A stretch of 64,000 bases of DNA from Alicyclobacillus sp. SP_1 (lineage in GTDB: Bacteria > Bacillota > Bacilli > Alicyclobacillales > Alicyclobacillaceae), in NCBI RefSeq assembly GCF_024706985.1, contig NZ_JAMCCX010000072.1:1-64000 (forward strand), in the 5' to 3' direction. The notes under the pieces were generated by a model. That model was given only the letters and a program-made list of their open reading frames with translations, had not been told where the DNA came from and ran no database searches. A program made the position numbers and the translations under genes. Below, piece after piece: positions 35,740 through 44,934 of this stretch. The stretch's first letter is position 1. Every line of letters starts with the position of its first letter.

Positions 35740-36873
35740 TCACCGTAATCGATGCCGCGGACTCCGTTGGCGAGCTTCTTTCGTCAACTTTTTCCAACGA
35801 TTACGCTCTTCCTGCATCTGCTGTGCATTTTGCTTTCGAGCAACATATGCCAATTCCGCCAGCATCTTAACGTAGTTTTTGAATCGCATGTCGCTAAGTT
35901 GTCCTTGCTGTACCGCTTGCTGAACCGCACATCCGGGCTCTGCGGTATGTCGACAATCACGGTACGTACAAGCCTGTGCTAATTGCGCGATGTCTTCAAA
36001 GGCATCGTCCAAGTTGGCTTCTCCGTCCCACAGAGCAAGCTCACGCATACCGGGCGTATCAATGACCATGGCTCCCCCCGGAAGCAAAAACAAGGTTCTC
36101 CTAGTCGTCGTGTGGCGCCCTCGCCCATCTTGCTTGCGCGTTTCTCCTACGCGTTGCAGATTATCACCCATAAAACAGTTCAACAAGGTCGATTTACCCG
36201 CACCGGAAGACCCAAGCAAAGCAATCGTCTGACCAGGCGACAAATGCGGCACAAGCTCGTCTAGGCCAACACGACTGGTGACACTGACTCCATAGACTTC
36301 ACATCCCAGCCCGATGTTCCGGACCGACTCGAGTACCTCTTTTCCGGTATCCTCCAGCAAATCGACTTTGGAAACAACAACCACGGGAACCGCTTGACTT
36401 TCATGCGCCACGGCCAAATATCGTTCCAATCGCCGTGCATTCACGTCTGTAGCGGAGCAGACAATGAAGACACGATTCACATTCGCAGCTACCACTTGCG
36501 CTTCAAATTCTCTTCCAGACACCTTGCGCACAAAGGCGCTGCTCCGCGGCAGCACAGCGCGAATGACAACCTTATCCATCATCGCGGCATCTGCAGCAAG
36601 ATTGGACGTAAATTCCAGCGATAGTTCTTCCAACGATGCACCGGGTACGGAAACGAGCACCCAATCACCGACTGCTGGAAAGTCAGAGCGACTCTGAACC
36701 CGGTGGCGAAATCGTCCAGACACCGTCCCCACACATTCGCCAACCGCCCATTGCAGACGATACCATCCAGAGCCGGATACCTCGAGAACGCGTGCTGGTT
36801 CTAGACCCGGAGCCTCTGCTTTTTCCCATTTTTCTTGCCAGGACTCATCCCAGCCATAACGATACAAATCCAA
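35740..36873 (-). CDS. rsgA: ribosome small subunit-dependent GTPase RsgA
   Basis: 377-aa circularly permuted GTPase that checks late 30S ribosome assembly. Order seen: an N-terminal OB-fold (VGTVSGRFRHRVQSRSDFPAVGDW), then G4 (VVVVSKVDL), G1 (LLGSSGAGKSTLLN), G3 (VIDTPGMREL) and the zinc knuckle CxxxxCxHxxxxxC (CTYRDCRHTAEPGC). This permutation is diagnostic. The C-terminal tail is Lys/Arg-rich. Longer than the 300-aa YloQ type, it is closer to the second-paralog RsgA2 group; another rsgA may exist near prpC/prkC elsewhere. Confidence 0.95.
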   Translation of the reverse strand: MDLYRYGWDESWQEKWEKAEAPGLEPARVLEVSGSGWYRLQWAVGECVGTVSGRFRHRVQSRSDFPAVGDWVLVSVPGASLEELSLEFTSNLAADAAMMDKVVIRAVLPRSSAFVRKVSGREFEAQVVAANVNRVFIVCSATDVNARRLERYLAVAHESQAVPVVVVSKVDLLEDTGKEVLESVRNIGLGCEVYGVSVTSRVGLDELVPHLSPGQTIALLGSSGAGKSTLLNCFMGDNLQRVGETRKQDGRGRHTTTRRTLFLLPGGAMVIDTPGMRELALWDGEANLDDAFEDIAQLAQACTYRDCRHTAEPGCAVQQAVQQGQLSDMRFKNYVKMLAELAYVARKQNAQQMQEERNRWKKLTKEARQRSPRHRLR

Positions 36874-36902
36874 TCGCTTTACCTCCTCGACCCTTGTCTG
36901 TT

Positions 36903-36944
36903 GGTCGCAGGAGTATCCATCAAACTACTTCTGTCCCTGCGACC
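36903..36944. terminator. hairpin between the phosphoesterase and rsgA
   Basis: GGTCGCAGG (36903-36911) and CCTGCGACC (36936-36944) form a 9-bp stem with a 24-base loop. Position suggests an end signal for the upstream phosphoesterase transcript; no T-run, so support is moderate. Confidence 0.4.
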
Positions 36945-37055
36945 TAATTCCGCTTAACTTTCCACACAACAAGGACGTTCGCCATAAAACATCACTCCGT
37001 TCGCGGCAGCGGTCCCGAAGAACCTCCGCAGATTGTCTCCCAGTATAGTCCATTT

Positions 37056-37826
37056 CTACAGATGATGCACGGTCACTTCGCTACGCACAAAAAAACGGTA
37101 GTTCACACCCGATTGTCCTATTCCTTTGGAAATATAAAATAGTCCGAGTGGACACTCATGCAGTCCCTGATAGACTCCAGACGCGGCCAAGGGTCCCATG
37201 TCCATCCACTGAAACAGCCACGGAATGTTGAATTGTTTGCCGTGAAGATGTCCAGCAAAAAGATAGTCGAATGAATGCTTCATCTCAAGTACCACGGTCG
37301 GGTCGTGTGTCATCACAATGACGGGAGTTCCTCGCTGCACCGTATCGAAAGCAGTCTCGTCGTGATGTTCCGTACAAAAATCATCCACACCGACCAACTG
37401 AAACGATGGGAGATGTACGGTCTCGTTCCTCAAAACCCGCACACCATACTCCTCCAGAAGCTCCTTTAAGGAACCGACATTCGCGAGCCGATAGTCGTGA
37501 TTGCCAAAGACCGCGTACATTGGAACTCCCGTGCTCTGCAGGAGGCGCAGCACAGGGACCAATCGAAGAAGGGAACTTTGCGTATCGAGAAAATCCCCTG
37601 TCAGACAGAGTAAATCTGGTTTTTCTTGCTCGATTTTCTCTTTTACTTGGTACCAGCGAATTCGGTTTCGTTCCACATGCAAGTCGCTTATTTGAAAAAT
37701 TTTCACTCCAAGACCCAGTGGGATTGACACATGTTCCACTTTCAACCATCGCGTGGGAACCACAAACAGCAGGTACCCTAAAGCCCACGCCAGAACGATG
37801 ACCAGAATGAGATACACGAACGGCAT
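37056..37826 (-). CDS. membrane-anchored metallophosphoesterase
   Basis: 256-aa calcineurin-like phosphoesterase with an N-terminal membrane anchor (residues about 3-24). Metal-binding signatures are visible in order: FQISDLHVERN (DxH), LTGDFLDT (GD), FGNHDYR (GNHD), VMTHDP and FAGHLHG (GHxH). The layout fits the YkuE/YaeI group that acts at the outer membrane face, in Gram-negatives on lipid substrates (UDP-diacylglucosamine). ATG 37826 follows AAGGAG by eight bases. It lies 79 bases after the ABC exporter genes on the same strand. Confidence 0.9.
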   Translation of the reverse strand: MPFVYLILVIVLAWALGYLLFVVPTRWLKVEHVSIPLGLGVKIFQISDLHVERNRIRWYQVKEKIEQEKPDLLCLTGDFLDTQSSLLRLVPVLRLLQSTGVPMYAVFGNHDYRLANVGSLKELLEEYGVRVLRNETVHLPSFQLVGVDDFCTEHHDETAFDTVQRGTPVIVMTHDPTVVLEMKHSFDYLFAGHLHGKQFNIPWLFQWMDMGPLAASGVYQGLHECPLGLFYISKGIGQSGVNYRFFVRSEVTVHHL

Positions 37827-37905
37827 TCCATCGACTCCTTGCCGACCCACTGACTTGCCACGGACTTCTTACCGGCCTGTTCACGAAATCGTCCAAATGT
37901 CTAGC

Positions 37906-39786
37906 TCACGACTCCAGTCCTACGGCCACTCCACTGTCTTCCCGCATCATCCGGTACTGCGCGTCGACCAGTTCCCGATACACTCCGCGTGCTGCCAACA
38001 GACTGTCATGGTTGCCACGCTCCACGATTTTCCCTTGAGCGAAGACAAGTATCTGGTCTGCGTGGCGGATGGTCGAAAGTCGGTGCGCAACAACGAACGC
38101 GGTCCGACCCGCGAGCAATCGCGCAAGCCCCCGCTGAATCAGTTCTTCCGTCTGCGTGTCAATGCTGGCAGTCGCTTCGTCCAAAACGAGAATTCTTGGG
38201 TCAGCCAACAACGCCCGGGCAAAGGACAGCAACTGGCGCTGTCCCATCGACAGCGAAGAACCTCTCTCCCGAACTTCCGTGTGATATCCTTGCGGCAACG
38301 CTTCAATGAAAGTATCCGCATGGACCGCACGAGCTGCTGCTCGCACTTCCTCATCCGTCGCGCCAGGCCGACTGAAGCGGATGTTGTCGAGGATCGATCC
38401 GGTGAAGATAAACGTGTCCTGCAACACCACGCCGATGCGCGAGCGCAAGGATTCTACTGTAAAGGAGCGAATGTCCTGACCATCGACCAAAACCGCCCCA
38501 TCGGTGACATCGTAGAAGCGCGACAGGAGATTGATGACGGTACTTTTCCCCGCGCCCGTGTGGCCAACCAAAGCTACTGTTTGCCCGGGGGTGACGGAGA
38601 AGCTCACGTCATCCAAAGCTGGTCTACCCGAATCATAAGCAAAAGTTACGTTGCGAAACTCAACACGGCCCTCAATCGTTTCGGGGGCTATGGCTTGGTC
38701 CGAGTCGGCCACAGTTTGCGCAGTGTCTAGGTACTGGAAGATGCGTTCCGACGAGGCCATCGCAACCAGCAGTTGGTTGTAGACTTGACCGAGCTGCGCA
38801 ATCGGCGTCCAAAAGTTCCCGAGATAGTTGGCGAATGCAACCAATAGTCCAACGGTCACCAAGCCCGCTCTCAACTCCACCACGCCGTATCCAAACAGAA
38901 CTGCAGAACCGATGGCCCCTGTCAAGTCGACGAGCGGACCGAACATAATGCTGCGCCTCTGTGCTCCGAGAAAGACCCGCCGGTACTCCCCATTCACTCC
39001 ACGAAAAAATTCCTCATTCTCCGCTTGACGTGCGTAGGCTTCGGTCACACGCATACCTTGAATGCTTTCTGCAAGGTGAGCATTCATGCGGGAGAGACGT
39101 AGCCGCACCAACTGCCAAGAGCGTCGAATTTGAATCGTCAGTCGCGTAGACAAGAGAAACATGAATGGAACCACAATCATACACAGTATGGCCAGCTTCC
39201 AATTGAGAACGAGCATGATGATGATAATCCCAACCAATGTAAAGAGGTTGGTAATCGTGTTGATGACGCCGTTTGTAAAGAGGTCCTGCATCGAGTTTAC
39301 GTCGTTCATGATGCGGACCAGAACCGACCCAGCGGGACGCTCATCAAAAAATTTCAACGAGAGAAACTGCACGTGATGGAACAGCTGTTCACGGATGTGC
39401 TGAATGACGCTTTGGCCCAATAAGTTGGTGTAGTATATGCGAAACCTCGTCGCAAAAAAGTTGAGAGCGTAGAGTACAATCAGAACGGCACAGTACTCGA
39501 GCAGTGTATTCGGGTGCTTGTCACCGACTGCTACATTGATGGCCTTACCCACTAAATAAGGAGCCGCGAGTGTCACGAGAATTCCCAGCGTCGTCGCCAC
39601 AAGGGAAAACACAATCAGTCGCGGATGCAGACGCAGATACGACATCAGGCGGCGCACCTGGCGTCCATCAAACTTCTTTTCCAACGCCTCGTCTTCACGA
39701 TAGATAAACGGCGACCGCAAGTCTGCGTTCGAGTTGTCCGTCTGCCCACTGCGGTCGTTCATCTGAGAACTCTTCACGCACCCCAC
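37906..39786 (-). CDS. ABC exporter half-transporter (canonical ATP site subunit)
   Basis: 626-aa fusion of a six-helix membrane domain and an ATPase domain. Walker A GHTGAGKST, signature SLSMGQRQL, Walker B ILVLDEATASID with the catalytic Glu, and H-loop VAHRLS. The signature and the long N-terminus match the YheH/BmrD/TM288 side of heterodimeric exporters. The GTG at 39786 has AGGAG seven bases upstream and overlaps the end of the partner gene by 13 bases; an internal ATG at 39762 is an alternative. Substrate probably a drug or lipid-like compound. Confidence 0.93.
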   Translation of the reverse strand: MGCVKSSQMNDRSGQTDNSNADLRSPFIYREDEALEKKFDGRQVRRLMSYLRLHPRLIVFSLVATTLGILVTLAAPYLVGKAINVAVGDKHPNTLLEYCAVLIVLYALNFFATRFRIYYTNLLGQSVIQHIREQLFHHVQFLSLKFFDERPAGSVLVRIMNDVNSMQDLFTNGVINTITNLFTLVGIIIIMLVLNWKLAILCMIVVPFMFLLSTRLTIQIRRSWQLVRLRLSRMNAHLAESIQGMRVTEAYARQAENEEFFRGVNGEYRRVFLGAQRRSIMFGPLVDLTGAIGSAVLFGYGVVELRAGLVTVGLLVAFANYLGNFWTPIAQLGQVYNQLLVAMASSERIFQYLDTAQTVADSDQAIAPETIEGRVEFRNVTFAYDSGRPALDDVSFSVTPGQTVALVGHTGAGKSTVINLLSRFYDVTDGAVLVDGQDIRSFTVESLRSRIGVVLQDTFIFTGSILDNIRFSRPGATDEEVRAAARAVHADTFIEALPQGYHTEVRERGSSLSMGQRQLLSFARALLADPRILVLDEATASIDTQTEELIQRGLARLLAGRTAFVVAHRLSTIRHADQILVFAQGKIVERGNHDSLLAARGVYRELVDAQYRMMREDSGVAVGLES

Positions 39787-41561
39787 CCCCTATCTCCTCC
39801 AGAACTTGCCCACAGCGAGCGTGCAAACTCATCTCCCTGCGCCGCATCCGCAAATTGTTTGCGAAATATGTCGCGATACAGACCGGGTTGACTGAGCAAC
39901 TCATCGTGCGAGCCTCGCGCGACAATCCGCCCATCCGCCAAAACAACAATGAAGTCTGCCCGCTTCAAGGTAGAGATGCGGTGCGCAATCACAAAGGTCG
40001 TGCACCCTCGCAGGTGCTCATCCAGTGCGCGCTGAATGCGAAATTCGGTCTCCATGTCGACCGCGCTTGTGGCATCGTCGAGAATCAGCACGGACGGATT
40101 CATCAAGATGGCACGCGCCAGTGCCAGTCTCTGTTTTTGCCCGCCTGAAAGCCCCAGTCCGCGTTCCCCAACCAGCGTGCTGTACCCCTCTGGGAGGCGT
40201 TCAATGAACTCTGCTGCATCCGCCAAGGCGGCGGCCCGTTCCACCTCGGCGACCGTCGCGTCCGGCTTCCCGTAGGCTATATTCGCAAAAATTGTCGTCG
40301 AAAAGAGAAATGGTTCCTGAAAAACCACCGCTACTTCCCGACGTAAGCGGTCGAGTGACCATTCGCGAACATCAACACCATCCAATAAAACTTGGCCAGA
40401 GAGCGGATCGTAAAAACGTGGTATCAGTTGGACGAGGCTCGATTTGCCGGATCCGGTCAGGCCAAGCAACGCAACCGTTTGCCCGGCTTCCACGTCTAGG
40501 TCAATATTGGTCAGCACCGCGCGTCCGCCAAATCCTGCTGAGACGTTGCAAAAACTCACCCGCCCGCGCGCTGCCGGCGCCTCGGACTGCGAAGTATTCG
40601 CAATCGCCTGCGGTGCGCTCAGCACTTCATCCAAGCGTTTTGCAGCAGCACTCGCTTGCGTCATGTTGTTTAAGAAGTAACCTAACTGAGACATGGGCCA
40701 TATCATAAACCAAACGATACTGAGAAATGCCACTAAATTTCCAAGGCTGGTCGCATGGGTCATTACCAAATATCCACCCACACCGAGAACGAGGACTACA
40801 CCTACATTGCCCACCAGTTCAATATAGGGGAAGAATTTTTTCCAAAGTACGGCTGCTTCCATGTTCGACGTGAAATACAGGCCATTGTTTCCGTTGAATT
40901 TTCCAATCTCACGATTTTCTTGCGCGAACGACTTGACCGTGCGCACGCCCATGACATTCTCTTGAACACCCGAGTTCAAAGTCGAGAGATTTTCTCGGAT
41001 GGTGCGATAAATCGGCCGCAATTTCGTGTCGAAACGGATGGCGATGACGGCTAAAAATGGCATAAGGATGAGAATGACCGTGGCCAAAATAGCGTTCATG
41101 CTGTACATATAGGCAATTCCGAAGACCACAATCAGGCCAAGTCCCACCAAATTGTTGATACCAAACGCCAAAAACATCCGGAAGGCGTCAAGGTCGAGCG
41201 TCAGCCGCGACATCAAGTCGCCTGTGTGGGTTTCGTCGTAGTAAGAGAAGGGCAACCAATTTAATTTATGGTAGATGGCGTTGCGCAGCCCAAAGGCTGT
41301 GTTGCTGCCAAACTTTTGCGCCAAATACCCTTGACCAAAGTTAAACGCCCCTTTGGCAACGGCGGCTCCGAGCATCGCCGCCAACAGCCACGGCAACTCT
41401 CCGTATTCATGAGCAACAATGACCCGGTTGACAATCAAGTCCAACAAATAGGGATATGCTAGGCTCAGTGCATTGGCGAAAATCAGACAAAATAGACCCC
41501 ACAGCAAGAAACTGCGATGATCTTTATAGTACGGGTAGAGCTTTCGAATGGATTCAGGCAC
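39774..41561 (-). CDS. ABC exporter half-transporter (degenerate ATP site subunit)
   Basis: 595-aa partner of the downstream gene, YheI/BmrC-like. Six membrane helices, then Walker A GLTGSGKSS, signature LSGGQKQR and Walker B ILILDDATSAVD. The usual catalytic Glu after Walker B is Asp, so this chain supplies the degenerate site typical of heterodimeric exporters. The GTG at 41561 follows GCGAGGTGAAAC; the frame is open to 41627 without homology. The 3' end overlaps the second half-transporter gene, indicating coupled synthesis of the two halves. Confidence 0.92.
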   Translation of the reverse strand: MPESIRKLYPYYKDHRSFLLWGLFCLIFANALSLAYPYLLDLIVNRVIVAHEYGELPWLLAAMLGAAVAKGAFNFGQGYLAQKFGSNTAFGLRNAIYHKLNWLPFSYYDETHTGDLMSRLTLDLDAFRMFLAFGINNLVGLGLIVVFGIAYMYSMNAILATVILILMPFLAVIAIRFDTKLRPIYRTIRENLSTLNSGVQENVMGVRTVKSFAQENREIGKFNGNNGLYFTSNMEAAVLWKKFFPYIELVGNVGVVLVLGVGGYLVMTHATSLGNLVAFLSIVWFMIWPMSQLGYFLNNMTQASAAAKRLDEVLSAPQAIANTSQSEAPAARGRVSFCNVSAGFGGRAVLTNIDLDVEAGQTVALLGLTGSGKSSLVQLIPRFYDPLSGQVLLDGVDVREWSLDRLRREVAVVFQEPFLFSTTIFANIAYGKPDATVAEVERAAALADAAEFIERLPEGYSTLVGERGLGLSGGQKQRLALARAILMNPSVLILDDATSAVDMETEFRIQRALDEHLRGCTTFVIAHRISTLKRADFIVVLADGRIVARGSHDELLSQPGLYRDIFRKQFADAAQGDEFARSLWASSGGDRGWGA

Positions 41562-41723
41562 TGTTGTTTCACCTCGCTGATAGTGAGTCGCACAGGCGAC
41601 TCGTTCGCGGCTTGTTAAATCAGCCACTCAGCGATTGAACCACATTCCAACTCGGAACAGAATACACAATCCGCTTAAAAGTTGTCGAATTCAGCTATTT
41701 TCTTCGCAAGATGCCGATGGGAC

Positions 41724-42539
41724 TTAACTGAGAGAACGAAACTGTTTGGGACTCACGCCAAAGCGAGACCGAAATGCCCTATGAAAGTAGGAATACGTGG
41801 AAAAGCCAGACCTGTCTGCTATTTCCTCCAAACTCAACTTTGTCAGCCGTATGCCCTTACATGCCAACCGCAGGCGAACGTCCAGGGTGTGTTGCATGAT
41901 GCTCACACCATAGGCCTGCTTGAACAGATGACTTGCCCGTGAGGGGCTGAGTCCCACATGCTGAGCCACATCGGAGACCGTGAACCTCTGCCGAGCGCGT
42001 TGCTCAACGAACTCTTTCATCTGCTGCACGACCAGTTTGTCCGTCCCACGCTCGGTCGTGGTCGCTAGTAAAATAGCGCGATCCGCCGTGAGACAAAGCG
42101 CCTGCAGCAAATAGGTCGAAATATCTGCGGCTAACCAGCGGTGTTGCCCGCACTCCTCGACAAGCAATTTACACAGGTCCATGAGCTGCAAATCTTGGCC
42201 TACATGCACGCACGATGGACGCGCCTTCTCCTCCCACCATTCGTCAATCCACACTCCGCGCGCGTAGATGTAAAAATCGGAACTCGGACCTTCCGCTGCA
42301 ATCGAAGAGGCGGGAATCTCAATTTGGTATGCTTCTTTAGGTGACATCACGAGCAAATCCCCTGCTCGCATGAGTGTCCACTCCCGATTCATGCGGGTAT
42401 GGGCAACTCCCTCTGTCTGTAGACGAAATAAGTAACAACCGAGCGGGTTGTGCAATGGACTGCGATACGGTTCCTCATGAACCGCATAGCCCGCATATAA
42501 AACCTGCGCCGCGACCGTCTGGGAACGCTCGACACACAT
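41724..42539 (-). CDS. AraC-family transcriptional regulator
   Basis: 271-aa regulator. N-terminal cupin-like sensing domain (PLGCYLFRLQTEGVAHTRMNREWTLMRAGDLLVM) and C-terminal double helix-turn-helix: FTVSDVAQHVGLSPSRASHLFKQ and LSLEEIADRSGFSTYSYFHRAFRSRFGVSPKQFR. This arrangement is typical of sugar-responsive activators. No sugar transporter is adjacent; the flippase is divergent (91 bases) and the ABC exporter lies downstream on the same strand, so the target is open. ATG 42539 is the only start without a good ribosome site in view. Confidence 0.9.
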   Translation of the reverse strand: MCVERSQTVAAQVLYAGYAVHEEPYRSPLHNPLGCYLFRLQTEGVAHTRMNREWTLMRAGDLLVMSPKEAYQIEIPASSIAAEGPSSDFYIYARGVWIDEWWEEKARPSCVHVGQDLQLMDLCKLLVEECGQHRWLAADISTYLLQALCLTADRAILLATTTERGTDKLVVQQMKEFVEQRARQRFTVSDVAQHVGLSPSRASHLFKQAYGVSIMQHTLDVRLRLACKGIRLTKLSLEEIADRSGFSTYSYFHRAFRSRFGVSPKQFRSLS

Positions 42540-42630
42540 CAGCCACCCTCCAATCCAGCATCACACTCGCGTCACTCGGACAATGGACTATAATAAACAT
42601 CACAGCTTTGAAGAAAAGAGGTCACGTTTC

Positions 42631-44094
42631 ATGAATCACAACCAGACCGACCTCTCGCCACAGCGGTATCTTCTCCACAACGTGGCGATTTCCTTCGTCG
42701 GATTGTTCATCAACCAATCGGTCGCAACCATCGGCATGGGCATTGTGGCGAGAACCGTACCCAATAAGACTCTGTTTGGTGAAATCAATTTGCTCCTACA
42801 AATCATCGGAATTGCTGGGGTTTTTCTGAATCTCGGACTTAATTCTTCGATTACCTACCTCGCATCGCGCCATGGACGCAAAGTGATGGCTCCCCTTTTC
42901 GGTATGGCGGCCTTGGCGAGTGTCGGCATTGGATTCGCTCTGGCGGCCCTGCTCGGGGCGTTTGCCTCTGTCCTCGCACAAGGATACGGACATCCGCACC
43001 TGGCACCAGCCATCCTCATTTGCACGCTCACTCTCTTATTGTACTCGCTTGTGAACATTGGCGTTGCCGCATTTTCAGGAATGCGTCGTTTCAGTGCGCA
43101 GATGACGTTTATGGTGTTGTCGAACATTTTCTCAACAACGGCGATTGTCATCGGAGCCGTCGTGGGTCATGGCCAACCACGCACTTTGTGGTGGACTGCC
43201 TTATGTATTGTCATCGCCGATGCACTCACAGCAATCATCGTGCTCTGGCGCGCGCGCCGTGATTACCACGTGCGCTTGTTGTTGTGGCCGCGGCGCCGCC
43301 TTATGCTCCGGATGATTCGCTACGGAGTACCCATGTGGGCTGGAAACATTGCGAAGTCCTGCCAGCAGTCTTATTTGGTCATTGTCATGGGCACCGTGTC
43401 GCTCGTAGCCAGTGGATATCTGAGCAATGGACTAAAAATCGCTGGATTTTTGAACATTGTCACTTGGGCATTCAACATTGTCGCCCTGCCATTTTTATCA
43501 AAAGTAATTCATCAGCCGAGAGAAGCTTCACACCGCGCGACGCTCTGTTTTCGCTACAACAACTATATTCTTTTTCCGTTGACCCTGATGACGTGCCTGT
43601 TCGCTCGTCCCATCACCGAATTCGCCTTCGGAACCACTTACACCAATTCCCAATCCGTTCTCTATGTCATCCTTCTCTCTCTGGGCATTCTCAGTTCGTC
43701 CATTCCGCGCCTCGGGGGGACCATGCTCGCTGGACTCGGCCGCACGCGAGCTAACTTCTGGACGATGGTCATCTCCGGAGTGCCTCTCTACCTGTTGGTG
43801 CCGTTCTTCGCCAGCGACGGCCGCTGGATTGCCCCATTCATCTACCTACTGGGCTGGTCTGTTGCAGCTGTAGCCCTGTTTTGGTACCTTCGCCACGATG
43901 GCCTGCCGTTACAGTGGCGCCGCGCTTTTGTCGATCCGCTGATACCAGCACTCGCGAGTTCTATTCCTTTCGCCCTGGCAGCCTGGACGACTGACCTCAC
44001 CCTGCGCTGGTCACTGGTGTTTCTTGGGCTTGGTCTATTAGTGCTCGTCACCTGGATGCTCGAACACTCATCCAAACGCCGCCAGTATGCATAG
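42631..44094 (+). CDS. polysaccharide/lipid flippase-like membrane protein (MOP superfamily)
   Basis: 487-aa protein with about 12-14 hydrophobic helices, resembling Wzx/RfbX-type flippases. The N-terminal pattern VAISFVGLFINQSVATIGMGIVARTV and the later GVPMWAGNIAKSCQQSYLVIVMG resemble the polysaccharide biosynthesis protein family. It likely moves an undecaprenyl-linked glycan across the membrane. ATG 42631 has AAGAGGT nine bases upstream. No glycosyltransferase genes are next to it. Its 3' end is convergent with the L,D-transpeptidase gene, seven bases away. Confidence 0.83.
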   Translation: MNHNQTDLSPQRYLLHNVAISFVGLFINQSVATIGMGIVARTVPNKTLFGEINLLLQIIGIAGVFLNLGLNSSITYLASRHGRKVMAPLFGMAALASVGIGFALAALLGAFASVLAQGYGHPHLAPAILICTLTLLLYSLVNIGVAAFSGMRRFSAQMTFMVLSNIFSTTAIVIGAVVGHGQPRTLWWTALCIVIADALTAIIVLWRARRDYHVRLLLWPRRRLMLRMIRYGVPMWAGNIAKSCQQSYLVIVMGTVSLVASGYLSNGLKIAGFLNIVTWAFNIVALPFLSKVIHQPREASHRATLCFRYNNYILFPLTLMTCLFARPITEFAFGTTYTNSQSVLYVILLSLGILSSSIPRLGGTMLAGLGRTRANFWTMVISGVPLYLLVPFFASDGRWIAPFIYLLGWSVAAVALFWYLRHDGLPLQWRRAFVDPLIPALASSIPFALAAWTTDLTLRWSLVFLGLGLLVLVTWMLEHSSKRRQYA

Positions 44095-44101
44095 TCCTAA
44101 G

Positions 44102-44779
44102 TCATTCTATCAATCCGAGCGCGCGATAGTCGCGTTCGCTGACCACTCCATCCACGGGAAGTCCTAGCTTTTGTTCAAAAGCCTTAACCGCTGCAATCGT
44201 CGCCTCGTCATAGCGACCATGCAGTGGTCCGTGATAAAAGCCGAGTCGCCATAGACGGTCTTGCACGAGCCGCACATCCGCGCCCACATGGCCATCCTCG
44301 AGAGAGCGCAGCGGATAGAGCGGATCGCCCAAAATGGAGACGGGCGTCCCAATTCGAACGCGCTCGTAGACCTCTTCCACATCCGAATTGTGCATGCGGA
44401 TACAGCCTCCACTCGCCAAGTGCCCAATGGAGGTCGGCCGATTTGTACCATGAATCCCATAAATCCCCCACGGAACATTGAGGCCGAGCCAACGCGTTCC
44501 AAAACCGGATCCCCAATCGCGTCCTCTTTGAATTATTATCCAATTACCGACGGGTGTGGGGGTGGTGTCTTTCCCAAGCGCCACCGGATACGTGTGAAAC
44601 AATCGATGATGGACATATAAATTCAGGGTTTTCGTCTTCGTGTCAATGACAATGGAAACCGATGGACGCGAGGGCACCCGTGACGTGGAGGTAGCCTCCA
44701 CGTTTCGTCCGGACGCGAGAAAGAGCCAGGAGACGCAGAGACACGTGCAGACTGTGGTCAGAGTAGGCTTAGTCTTCAT
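44102..44779 (-). CDS. secreted L,D-transpeptidase with peptidoglycan-binding domain
   Basis: 225 aa. A signal peptide (MKTKPTLTTVCTCLCVSWLFLASG) is followed by a YkuD catalytic domain with the HGTNRPTSIGHLASGGCIRM motif carrying the catalytic His and Cys, and a C-terminal peptidoglycan-binding domain (VGADVRLVQDRLWRLGFYHGPLHGRYDEATIAAVKAFQ-like). It cross-links or modifies cell-wall peptides, perhaps in spore or stationary walls. ATG 44779 follows AAAGGAG; the frame is open nine codons earlier. Possible lipid-box Cys in the signal, but not a clear one. Confidence 0.93.
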   Translation of the reverse strand: MKTKPTLTTVCTCLCVSWLFLASGRNVEATSTSRVPSRPSVSIVIDTKTKTLNLYVHHRLFHTYPVALGKDTTPTPVGNWIIIQRGRDWGSGFGTRWLGLNVPWGIYGIHGTNRPTSIGHLASGGCIRMHNSDVEEVYERVRIGTPVSILGDPLYPLRSLEDGHVGADVRLVQDRLWRLGFYHGPLHGRYDEATIAAVKAFEQKLGLPVDGVVSERDYRALGLIE

Positions 44780-44934
44780 CGGCACTCCTTTAGGGGCGAA
44801 CACGCTTCGTTCACCCGCAGAAAAATGATTGCCGGTGCAGGGGGACGGATGGTTGCTTCCCCCTGTCCAGATGAAAGCATCCCTGTTAGTCTGCGCCCGT
44901 GGCTCGTTCTCATGTACGGGGTCTAAATTTGTGC

